Origin: Dokdonella_A sp963834755
GTDB taxonomy: Bacteria; Pseudomonadota; Gammaproteobacteria; Xanthomonadales; Rhodanobacteraceae
Direction of reading: 5' to 3'
NCBI GenBank assembly: GCA_963834755.1
Contig: CAWICQ010000012.1
Span: forward strand, 744,001 to 808,000
Length of the DNA: 64,000 bases
In this document: positions 53,642 to 62,646 of the stretch, in pieces
Layout: each line of letters starts with the position of its first letter
How positions within the stretch are numbered: the first letter of the stretch is position 1
Program-made: the position numbers and the translations under genes
The notes under the pieces: generated by a model
The model's input: only the letters and a program-made list of their open reading frames with translations
Databases searched by the model: none
Told to the model about the DNA's origin: nothing

Positions 53642-53733
53642 GCCGAGTCTCGCCGGATCGATGCATGCGAATTTCGTCTCGGATACACACACGCGACACA
53701 ACGCGTCGCGTCGCAGCCGTTCGGAAACTCGTC

Positions 53734-54078
53734 TTATTCGCTGACGCGTCCGTGCAGATCGACGAGCTTGCCGCCCGGAAGCGTCGAATAATACGCGGCG
53801 AGATCGACGATATCGGCGTCCGATAACGTCGATGTAAAACCCTTCATGATCGGGTTCTTGCGATCATCGCTCTTGTATTCGTGCAATGCCTTGGCGATGT
53901 AGTCGGCATACTGGCCGGCGAGGCGCGGATACTGCGGATCGACGGCGTTGCCGTCGAGCCCGTGACACGCCTGGCACGTCGTCGCCTTGGTCTTGCCGGC
54001 GTCGGCGTCACCGTTCGCGGATGCGGCTCCGGTGGTCAGCAACATCGCCAGTGCGAGCGGGGCAGTGAGACGCTTCAT
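53734..54078 (-). CDS. Small c-type cytochrome
   Basis: The 114-residue class I cytochrome has a signal peptide (RLTAPLALAMLLTTGAASA), one heme site CQACH and distal Met in KNPIMKGFTSTLSD. The pattern CQACHGLDGNAVDPQYPRLAG is typical of periplasmic cytochrome c5/c4-like single-domain electron carriers. It lies 23 bp after another cytochrome of the same type, probably in one operon. Confidence 0.92.
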   Translation of the reverse strand: MKRLTAPLALAMLLTTGAASANGDADAGKTKATTCQACHGLDGNAVDPQYPRLAGQYADYIAKALHEYKSDDRKNPIMKGFTSTLSDADIVDLAAYYSTLPGGKLVDLHGRVSE

Positions 54079-54101
54079 CGCGAAAATCCTGTTCCGTCCG
54101 A

Positions 54102-54419
54102 TCATGGGGCAAGGCTCGAAAGATAGGTGGCGACATCGCGGATGTCCTGATCCGAGAGGCTCTCGCCCTGCGCGCGCATGGTCGGATGCGAGCGTTCGCC
54201 TTTGCGGTATTCGGTCAGTGCCGTGACGAGGTAGTCGTAGTTCTGCCCGCCGATCCTGGGCACGTGATAGTTCGGGTATGGGTTCTTCCAGCCCGGAATG
54301 CCGTGACATCCGGCGCAGGTGTACACCTTGAGTTTGCCGGCCTGTGCGTCGCCTTTCTCGGCGGCGACGGAAGGCAAGGCGATCGAGAGGGCAGAGGCCA
54401 GCAGCAGCGCTCGGGTCAT
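54102..54419 (-). CDS. Small c-type cytochrome
   Basis: The 105-residue class I cytochrome has a signal peptide (ALLLASALSIALPSVAA), heme site CAGCH and SHPTMRAQGESLSDQDI, where Met is the expected distal ligand. It is 30-40% similar by eye to the next gene, so the pair looks like a tandem duplication. Start: ATG 54419. Confidence 0.92.
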   Translation of the reverse strand: MTRALLLASALSIALPSVAAEKGDAQAGKLKVYTCAGCHGIPGWKNPYPNYHVPRIGGQNYDYLVTALTEYRKGERSHPTMRAQGESLSDQDIRDVATYLSSLAP

Positions 54420-54699
54420 TGTCGATTCCGGATTCTCGGTAAACGGTGCGTCTGCTAAAGACGCGGGCGTAAAACCTGGAAAGTATAACGTGTCCGTTGC
54501 GGCGTCGAGAATTGCGCCTCTTATTCGTCGCGAGTCGCGGCGAGAGGCTGCAGGAAAGTGCGGCGCTCGTGGCGCGGCAAACCGTCGCAACCAAACGCCC
54601 TTTCGGCGCATCTGACAGGCGACGTGACTACCGGCTCACGACGACATAGGCGCCGAGGCCCATGCTTGGCCCCAACAACAAAAAACTTCCCCCACCCCC

Positions 54700-54737
54700 T
54701 TGCGGTTATCTAGTGATGTAGTTTAGTATAACACTAG
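54700..54737 (+). promoter_or_regulatory. Promoter/operator of RND efflux operon
   Basis: TTGCGG (54700-54705) and TAGTAT (54724-54729) make a -35/-10 pair with an 18-bp spacer. CTAGTG (54710-54715) and CACTAG (54732-54737) are a perfect inverted repeat that straddles the -10. This AT-rich patch stands out locally. A TetR-like repressor site is plausible; no regulator gene adjoins it. The remaining 54420-54699 stretch contains no gene. Confidence 0.6.
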
Positions 54738-54762
54738 ATCAATCACCCCCAGGCCGCCTGCC

Positions 54763-55995
54763 ATGATCCCGAATCCCTTTGTTTCCAGCCCGTTCCGGGC
54801 CCGTCGTGCTGCCGGAACGTTGGTGCTTGCGGTGTTGATCGCAGTCTCAGCGGGTTGCGGGGGCGCCGACGGCCCCGGTAAGGACGCCACGGCTCAGGCC
54901 GCTATTCCGGTCGAAGTGGCTCAGGCGTCGCACCAGGCCGTGACCGCGAACTATTCGGGCACCGCCACGCTTGAGGCCGTCGGCGAGGCTCAGGTCGTCG
55001 CCAAGACGAGCGGCATCATCCTCAAGCTCCTGGTCGAGGAGGGCATGCACGTCGAAAAAGGCCAGCTCCTGGCCCAGCTCGACGATGACGCCGTGCGGAA
55101 CAAACTGGCGCAGGCCTCGGCGACGTTGAAGAAAGCGGAGGCGGCGTTCGACAAATCCGAGAAGGGCATCGCCAAGAGCCTCATCCCGCGCTCCGACTAC
55201 GACCGCGACAAGTTCGACCTCGAGACGCAGCACGCCGTCGTCGAAGGCGCGAAGATCGAACTCGCGTACACGCGCATCCTCGCGCCGATTTCCGGTGTCA
55301 TCGCCAAGCGTTCGGTCAAGCTCGGCAATCTCGTGACGGTCAATCAGACGTTGTTCCAGATCGTCGACATGGAACCGTTGCAGGCGGTGTTGAACGTGCC
55401 CGAGCGCGATCTCGGCACGCTGAAATCCGGTCAGCCCGTGCATCTTCGTGTCGATGCGCTGCCGGACAAGAATTTCGAAGGCACTGTCGCGCGCATCGCG
55501 CCGGTCGTCGACGCCGCGAGCGGCACGTTCCGCGCGACCTGCGAATTCCGCGACGCGACGAAGACGCTGAAACCCGGCATGTTCGGCCGCATCGACGTCG
55601 TTTACGACCAGCGCCACGATGCGCTCGTCGTGCCGCGTTCGGCGCTGGTCGAGGAAGACGGCGAGAGCGCCGTGTTCGTGATCGAGCCCGCGCCGGCCAA
55701 AAAGGCCAACGACAAGGACAAGGACGCGAAATCGAAAGGCAAGTCGGGCGAGGCGGTCGCCGCCGAGAAGAAGCCGGACGCACCGCTGTTCGTCGCCAAG
55801 CGTCGTGTGGTCAAGACCGGCTACTCCGAGAACGATCGCGTGGAAGTGCGCGACGGTCTCAAGGACGGCGAGCGCGTCATCACGATCGGCCGCAACGCCG
55901 TGCGTGACGGCACCGAAGTCACCGTGCTCACACCGCCGCCCGCGCAAGCGCAGGCCGCTCAGGTTCTGGCGAAAGCGCCGGAGTCCGGATCGTGA
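54763..55995 (+). CDS. RND efflux periplasmic adaptor protein
   Basis: The 410-residue adaptor has a lipoprotein-like signal (VLAVLIAVSAGC), the lipoyl domain (AKTSGIILKLLVEEGMHVEK), coiled coil (about 105-150), return lipoyl strand (ILAPISGVIAKRSVKLGNLV) and beta-barrel/MP domains. A Lys/Asp-rich insert of about 45 residues (KKANDKDKDAKSKGKSG) interrupts the C-terminal region. Its stop overlaps the first permease start (GTGA). Confidence 0.93.
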   Translation: MIPNPFVSSPFRARRAAGTLVLAVLIAVSAGCGGADGPGKDATAQAAIPVEVAQASHQAVTANYSGTATLEAVGEAQVVAKTSGIILKLLVEEGMHVEKGQLLAQLDDDAVRNKLAQASATLKKAEAAFDKSEKGIAKSLIPRSDYDRDKFDLETQHAVVEGAKIELAYTRILAPISGVIAKRSVKLGNLVTVNQTLFQIVDMEPLQAVLNVPERDLGTLKSGQPVHLRVDALPDKNFEGTVARIAPVVDAASGTFRATCEFRDATKTLKPGMFGRIDVVYDQRHDALVVPRSALVEEDGESAVFVIEPAPAKKANDKDKDAKSKGKSGEAVAAEKKPDAPLFVAKRRVVKTGYSENDRVEVRDGLKDGERVITIGRNAVRDGTEVTVLTPPPAQAQAAQVLAKAPESGS

Positions 55996-58900
55996 GCCTT
56001 CCCGAGCTGGCCACGCGCCGGCGCGTCACCGTCGGCATGCTGACGTTGACGATGGTGTTGTTCGGTCTTATTGGACTCGCCGGACTCAAGGTCAATCTGC
56101 TGCCGGACCTTTCCTATCCGACGCTGACCGTGCGCACCGAATACGAAGGCGCGGCGCCGCTCGAAATCGAAAACCTGATCAGCCAGCCGGTCGAGGAAAC
56201 GATCGGCGTCGTCAAGAACGTGCGCAAGGTGCACTCGGTTTCGCGCACGGGCCAATCGGATGTGGTGCTCGAGTTCGCGTGGGGCACCGACATGGATATG
56301 GCGAGCCTGGAGGTTCGCGACAAACTCGACACGCTGCAGCTTCCGCTCGAAGCGAAGAAGCCGCTGCTGCTGCGCTTCAATCCGTCGACGGATCCGATCA
56401 TCCGTTTCGGCCTGACCGCCGAAGGCGGCAAGGAAACGACCGAGATCCAGCTCAAGCAGCTGCGCCGCTTCGCCGACGACGATCTCAAGAAACGCATCGA
56501 GCCGGTGACCGGCGTCGCCGCGGTCAAGGTCGGCGGCGGTCTCGAAGACGAGATCGATGTTTCGATCGATCAGCAGAAGCTCGCGCGGCTCGGCATCGAC
56601 ATCAACGAAGTCATCACGCGCCTCAAGAACGAAAACGTCAACGCCTCCGGCGGCCGCATCGACGAAGGCAGCCAGCGCTTTCTCGTGCGCACCATCAACC
56701 AGTTCACCAATCTGGACGAGATGCGCGAGCTCCTGATCAAGGTCGACGGCAACGTGCCGATTCGCCTGAAGGACGTCGCGACCGTCACGCAGGGTTACAA
56801 GGAACGCGAAGGCATCGTGCGCATCGACGGGCGCGAGGCGATCGAGCTCGCGGTCTACAAGGAAGGCGACGCCAACACGGTCAACGTCGCCCACGCGGTC
56901 AACGCGCAGATGGAGAAGCTCAAGGATTCGTTGCCCAAAGGCGCGAAGCTCACCACCATCGAAGACCAATCGATCTTCATCGAGCACGCGCTCAGCGAAG
57001 TGAAGTTCGATGCGCTGCTCGGCGGCGTGCTGGCGATCCTGATTATCTTCTTCTTCCTCGGCCACGCGTGGAGCACATTCATCATCGGGCTCTCGCTGCC
57101 GGTGTCGTTGATCGCGACGTTTTTCTTCATGGGCCAGTTGCACCTGTCGCTCAACGTGATGTCGCTCGGCGGCCTCGCGCTCGCTACCGGCATGGTCGTC
57201 GACGATTCGATTGTCGTGCTCGAGAACATCGCGCGCCTGCGCGAGAAGGGCGCTTCGATCGTCGACGCTGCGGTGAAGGGCACTGCCGAAGTCGGCATGG
57301 CGGTTACCGCGTCAACGCTGACGACCGTGGCCGTATTCTTTCCGCTGGTATTCGTGCAGGGCGTCGCCGGACAGCTGTTCCGCGACCAGGCGCTGACCGT
57401 GACGTTCGCGATGCTGATGTCGCTGATCGTCGCGATGACGCTGATTCCGATGCTCGCCTCGCTGCGCGGTCGCGCGCCGCTCGCATATAAGGACGAGCCA
57501 GTCGCGCCGTCGCGCCCGCTGCCGCAGCGCCGGTTCCTGCGCGGTCCCGTGCGCGTGTTTCGAGCGATCGGCGAGTTCCTGTTCCAGATCATGCCGCGCG
57601 CCTCGGCGTGGGTCGTCGCAGTCAGCTCACGCTTCGTCGGAAAATATCTCGGCCGTGGGCTGCGTTTCGTCGGACGCGGCATTACCGTGCCCTACGATCG
57701 CGCCGCTCGTTTCTATCACCGATCATTGCCGAAGGCGCTTGAGCATCCGTGGCGCGTGCTCGGTTTCGCGGCGCTCGTGTTTGCGCTCAGCATGCTGCTG
57801 GTGCCGACACTCGGGCTCGACCTGATTCCGCAGCTCGCGCAGGGCCGTTTCGACATGACCGTCACGTTGCCGCCCGGCACGCCGCTCACCGACACCGACA
57901 AGGTGGTCGGCGATATTTCGTCGCGCCATGCCAAGGATCCGAACGTCGCATCGATCTACGGCGTGTCGGGTGCGGGCACGCGTCTCGATGCGAATCCGAC
58001 CGAGTCGGGCGAGAACATCGCGCGTCTCTCGATCGCGCTCGCCAACGGCGGCAGCAAGAAGATCGAAGCCGAAGAAGTCGATCGCCTGCGCTCGGACATG
58101 GCCAATCGTTCCGACGCCGAAGTGAAATTCTCGCGACCGCAATTGTTCAGCTTCTCGGCGCCGCTCGAAGTCGAAATCCGCGGCTACGATCTCGATTCGC
58201 TGGCAAAGGCCGGGCATCGGCTCGACGAGCTGATGAAGGCCTCGCCACGTTTCGCCGATATCAAATCGTCGGTCGAAAGCGGCTATCCGGAAATCCAGAT
58301 CCGCTTCGATCAGGATCGTGCCGCCGCGCTCGGCCTGACGACACGCGACATCGCCGATCGCGTCGTGCGCAAAGTCAAAGGCGAAGTCGCCACGCGCTAC
58401 GATTTCCGCGATCGGAAGATCGACGTGCTGGTGCGCTCGCGACTGTCCGACCGCGGCAGCGTCGACGACATCCGCAATCTCGTCGTCGGCTATATCGCGC
58501 CGAACGGCGGCGCGACGGCCGGTTCGAACTCAAATTCCAACTCGAATTCGAGCGCGAGCGCGGGTACGTCCGGCGCTTCGGGCCTGGGCGGTTCGGGCAG
58601 TTCCGGAACGTCAACGTCCGCCAGCACGACGGCGACCGTGACGGACACCGCGCAGAGCAGCAACGACACACCGGTTCGTCTTTCGTCGGTCGCCGACGTC
58701 ATTGCCTCGGAAGGTCCGAGCGAAATCCAGCGCGTCAGCCAGGAACGTGTCGCGATCGTTTCGGCGAACCTGCGCTACGGCGATCTCGGCAGCGCGATCG
58801 CGGAGATCAACGACATTGTCTCGAAAAATCCGCTCGCGGCCGGGGTCAAAGTGCACGTCGGCGGTCAGAGCGAGGAACTCGACGCATCGGTCAAGTCGTT

Positions 58901-59477
58901 GATGTTCGCGCTCGGTCTTGCGATTTTCCTGGTTTATCTGGTGATGGCCTCGCAGTTCGAATCGCTGCTGCATCCGTTCGTCATCATGTTCTCGATTCCG
59001 CTCGCCGCGGTCGGCGCGGTACTCGCGCTGAAGCTCACGGGATCGCCGGTGTCGGTGGTCGTGTTCATCGGTCTCATCATGCTGGTCGGCATCGTGGTCA
59101 AGAATGCGATCGTGCTGATCGATCGCGTGAACCGGCTGCGCGAAGAGGGCGTGCCGAAACGCGAAGCGATCGCGCAAGGCGCCGAATCACGCCTGCGTCC
59201 GATCGTGATGACGACGCTGTGTACGCTGATCGGTTTCTCGCCGCTCGCGATCGGTGTCGGTGAAGGCGCCGAAGTGCGCGCGCCGATGGCGCTGACCGTG
59301 ATCGGCGGCCTTGCCGTGTCGACGCTGTTGACGCTGGTCGTGATTCCGGTCGTCTACGATCTGCTCGATCGCCGCGGCGACGCCTGGTATCTCGCGCGCG
59401 GCCAGCGCCATCGCGCGAAAGCGATCCACAAAGCCGGCGACGAAGGCGCTATCGAGCCCGAGGGAGAGCCTGCATGA
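55992..59477 (+). CDS. RND multidrug-type efflux permease (first)
   Basis: The 1161-residue inner membrane pump of the AcrB/MdtB (HAE1) family has 12 helices and two large periplasmic domains. TM4 carries GMVVDDSIVVLENI with the paired Asp of the proton relay. An unusual Ser/Asn/Gly/Thr-rich stretch (about residues 840-890: SNSNSNSNSSASAG..., then SGSSGTSTSAS) is inserted in the second periplasmic domain. Length exceeds the usual ~1040 mainly because of this and a cytoplasmic insert near residues 500-560. Confidence 0.94.
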   Translation: MSLPELATRRRVTVGMLTLTMVLFGLIGLAGLKVNLLPDLSYPTLTVRTEYEGAAPLEIENLISQPVEETIGVVKNVRKVHSVSRTGQSDVVLEFAWGTDMDMASLEVRDKLDTLQLPLEAKKPLLLRFNPSTDPIIRFGLTAEGGKETTEIQLKQLRRFADDDLKKRIEPVTGVAAVKVGGGLEDEIDVSIDQQKLARLGIDINEVITRLKNENVNASGGRIDEGSQRFLVRTINQFTNLDEMRELLIKVDGNVPIRLKDVATVTQGYKEREGIVRIDGREAIELAVYKEGDANTVNVAHAVNAQMEKLKDSLPKGAKLTTIEDQSIFIEHALSEVKFDALLGGVLAILIIFFFLGHAWSTFIIGLSLPVSLIATFFFMGQLHLSLNVMSLGGLALATGMVVDDSIVVLENIARLREKGASIVDAAVKGTAEVGMAVTASTLTTVAVFFPLVFVQGVAGQLFRDQALTVTFAMLMSLIVAMTLIPMLASLRGRAPLAYKDEPVAPSRPLPQRRFLRGPVRVFRAIGEFLFQIMPRASAWVVAVSSRFVGKYLGRGLRFVGRGITVPYDRAARFYHRSLPKALEHPWRVLGFAALVFALSMLLVPTLGLDLIPQLAQGRFDMTVTLPPGTPLTDTDKVVGDISSRHAKDPNVASIYGVSGAGTRLDANPTESGENIARLSIALANGGSKKIEAEEVDRLRSDMANRSDAEVKFSRPQLFSFSAPLEVEIRGYDLDSLAKAGHRLDELMKASPRFADIKSSVESGYPEIQIRFDQDRAAALGLTTRDIADRVVRKVKGEVATRYDFRDRKIDVLVRSRLSDRGSVDDIRNLVVGYIAPNGGATAGSNSNSNSNSSASAGTSGASGLGGSGSSGTSTSASTTATVTDTAQSSNDTPVRLSSVADVIASEGPSEIQRVSQERVAIVSANLRYGDLGSAIAEINDIVSKNPLAAGVKVHVGGQSEELDASVKSLMFALGLAIFLVYLVMASQFESLLHPFVIMFSIPLAAVGAVLALKLTGSPVSVVVFIGLIMLVGIVVKNAIVLIDRVNRLREEGVPKREAIAQGAESRLRPIVMTTLCTLIGFSPLAIGVGEGAEVRAPMALTVIGGLAVSTLLTLVVIPVVYDLLDRRGDAWYLARGQRHRAKAIHKAGDEGAIEPEGEPA

Positions 59478-62400
59478 CCATCGCCGAGCTCAGCCTGAAG
59501 CGCCCCGTCACGGCGATCATGTTCTTCGTGTCGATGGTGGTGATCGGGCTGATCGCGGCGACGCGTCTGCCGCTCGAGCAATTCCCAAGCCTCGACGCGC
59601 CGTTCCTGTTCGTCAACATTCCGTATCCGGGTTCGACGCCGACCGAGATCGAACGCACCATCACGCGCCCGGTCGAGGAAGCGCTCGCGACGCTGCCCGG
59701 CATCAAGCGCATGAACTCGACGTCGGACGCGGAAAGCGCGCAGATCTTCATGGAATTCAAGTGGGGCGAGAGCGTCGCGATCAAGGCCGTGCAGGCGCGC
59801 GAGAAGATCGATGCGATCCGCGTCCGATCTGCCGTCCGATCTGCAGCGCTACACCGTGCAGAAATTCTCGACGTCGGACGATCCGATCCTCAAGTTGCGC
59901 GTCGCAACGGACAAAGGCGAAGCGCTGGCAACGGCGTACGATCTGCTCGATCGCGAGATCAAGCGTCCGCTCGAGCGCATTCCAGGCGTCGCGCGCGTCG
60001 ACCTCACCGGCGTCGGCAAGCCCGAGGTGCAGATCGAGCTGTCGTCCGACCGGCTCAGTGCGCACAACATCAATCTCAACGATCTGTACCAGCGCCTGCA
60101 GCAGGCGAATTTCTCGATCTCCGCGGGACAGGTCAGCGCGGGCGGTTCGCGCTTCCGCGTGCAGCCGCAAGGTCAGTGGACGAGTCTCGACGACATTCGC
60201 GCGATTCCGCTCGATGCGAAAGGCCTGCGCCTCGGCGACATCGCGACGGTTACGTTGCGGCCCGAGCGACTCAACTACGCGCGCAGCCTCGACGGTCATC
60301 CGGCGATCGGTTTCGACATCTTCCGCGAACGCACTGCGAACCTCGTCGAGGTCGGCAGGAACGTGCTGGATCAGATCTCGCGCATCCAGAAATCGCCTGA
60401 ATTGAAGGGTATTCGCGTTTATTTGCTGGACAATCAGGCAGAAAGCGTGACCGAGCTCGCTCAGTGAGCTCAGCAAGGCCGGTCTCGAAGGCACGCTGCT
60501 CTCGGTATTCGTGCTGTTCTTCTTCCTGCGCGACTGGCCGTCCACCTTGATGGTGTCGCTGGCGATTCCGATCTGCCTCGTCATCACACTCGGCTGCATG
60601 TATTTCCTCGGCATCTCGCTCAACGTGCTGTCGATGATGGGCTTGTTGCTCGCGGTCGGCATGCTCGTCGACAACGCGGTCGTGGTCGTCGAAAGCATCT
60701 ATCAATATCGGGAAAAATATCCGGATAAACCGTGGTACAGCGCCGTGCAGGGCACGCAGGTCGTCGGTATTGCGATCGCCGCGGGCACGCTGACCAGCGT
60801 CATCGTGTTCCTGCCCAACATCTTCGGCGAAGCCAACGACATTTCGATCTTTCTGATGCAGGTGGCCATCGCGATGTCGATTGCGCACCTGGCCTCCTGG
60901 CTCGTCGCGGTCAGTCTCGTGCCGATGCTCTCGGCGAAACTGCCGCCGCCGAAATTCCTCGGCCGCGAAAACGCGATCACGCGCCTGCGCGAACGCTACG
61001 GGCGCATCGTCACTTGGACGCTCGCGCATCGCCGCTGGACCATGGGCGGCGTATTCGCGCTGCTTATTGCCAGCATGGCCCCGATCATTCTCACCAAGAA
61101 GGACATGTTCGACTCCGGTGAATCGCGGCGGATGTATCTGCACTACGAGCTGAATGCGAACTATCGTCTGCAGGATCTCAAGCCGGCCATCGCCCAGGTC
61201 GAGGCGTTCCTCGAAAAGAACCGCGAGCGCTTCGAGATCAAATCGATGTACACGTATTACACCGAGCAGGGTGACGCGACCACTTCGATCCTGCTTACCG
61301 ATGCGGACAAGGCCAAGCGCAACGCCGCCGAGATCAAGGAGGACATGCGTAAGGACCTGCCCGTGCTCGCGGTTGGCAAACTGAGCTTCGATTTTCGCAG
61401 CAGCACCGGCGGCGGCGTCGATATCGCGCTGATCGGCGATTCAATGGACCAGCTGCGCGATCTCTCGCCGACGGTCGTGAACGTGCTGTCGCATCTACCG
61501 ACACTGCACGATGTGCGCACCGAAAAAGGCAACGGCGATCGCGAGGTCGCTACGCGCGTGGACCGCATCCGCGCGAAGACCTATGGGTTCGATGCGCAGT
61601 CGGTGGCCAACTACATCCAGATCGCCCTGCGCGGCATGCCGCTCAAGGATTTCCACTCCGGCGACCGCCAGCTGCCGGTCTGGCTGCGGTTTCAGGGCTC
61701 GGATTCGCAAAGCCTCGCCGGTCTCTCGGATTTCAAACTGCGCGCACCCGATGGCACGCAGATTCCGCTGATGTCGCTGATGCGCGCGGAGGCGCGCGAT
61801 ACGCCGTCGGCGATCCAGCGCGTGGATCGCATGACCGCGCTCAAGATCACCGCGACGCTCGCCGAAGGCAAGACCATGCCGGAAGCGCGTGACGAGATCA
61901 CGAAAGCGATGAACTCGCTGGCATTGCCGGCGGGCTATCGCTGGAACTTCGGCGAGGGTTTCAACCGCGACGAAGACGCCGGCGCGCAGATGTTGTTCAA
62001 CACGCTGATCGCGCTGGTGCTCGTCTACGTCGTGATGTGCGCGATGTTCGAGTCGATGATTTTCCCGGCCGCCATCCTGACCACGTTCGTCTTCTCGGTG
62101 TTCGGCGTGTTCTGGCTGTTCTGGCTCACCGGCACGACGTTCTCGATCATGGCGTTCATCGGCATCCTGATCCTGATGGGCGTCGTCGTGAACAACGGCA
62201 TCGTCATGATCGTGCACATCAATCAGCTGCGTTATCAGGGCCATTTGCGCACCGAAGCGTTGGTGCTCGGCGCGAAGGAACGCCTGCGTCCAGTGCTCAT
62301 GACGATGGCGACCGCGATTCTCGGCATGCTTCCGCTCGCGATCGGCGGCGCCGAGGCATGGAGCGACGGACCGCCATATTCGCCGATGGCGCGCGCGATC

Positions 62401-62580
62401 TCGGGCGGCCTCACGTTCTCGACGATCGTGACGCTGCTCGCGCTGCCATGCATCTATTCGCTGCTCGATGATTCCCGGCTCTGGGTGCGTCGCGTGTTCC
62501 GCGACGCGCGCGAGGGCCGCATCCTGCGTCGCCGCGACGCGATGGCCGCATTGACCGCGAGCGTGCACGCGCCGCATTGA
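59474..62580 (+). pseudogene. RND efflux permease (second), two frameshifts
   Basis: The gene starts at the ATG at 59474, overlapping the first permease stop (ATGA), and would encode about 1,034 residues. Three frames are needed: 59474-59820, 59820-60450 and 60450-62580. Removing one T near 59823 (CGCGTCC) and one C near 60451 (GAGCTCG) restores a full protein with TM4 GMLVDNAVVVVESI (Asp kept). All other sequence is well conserved. It pairs with the first permease like MdtB/MdtC, which work as a heterotrimer. If the shifts are real the operon lacks its second pump subunit. Confidence 0.85.
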
Positions 62581-62619
62581 TCGCCGCTGGGGTTCCTGGA
62601 AACGAAGACCGCGTGGCCT

Positions 62620-62646
62620 GTCGCGCGCGTATTTTTCGCGCGCGAC
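62620..62646. terminator. Bidirectional terminator
   Basis: GTCGCGCGCG and CGCGCGCGAC form a perfect 10-bp stem around TATTTTT, exactly filling the space between the convergent permease and aldehyde dehydrogenase genes. Confidence 0.8.

Noticed and set aside
55805..57490. 561-codon plus-strand frame within the RND operon
   Set aside because: It overlaps the adaptor and first permease in another frame and its Arg/Gly/Ala-rich sequence has no similarity; it is a shadow frame.
59474..62580. Programmed ribosomal frameshifting in the second RND permease
   Set aside because: Two separate shifts would be needed, no slippery heptamer is visible at either point, and other genes in the window show the same one-base insertions.
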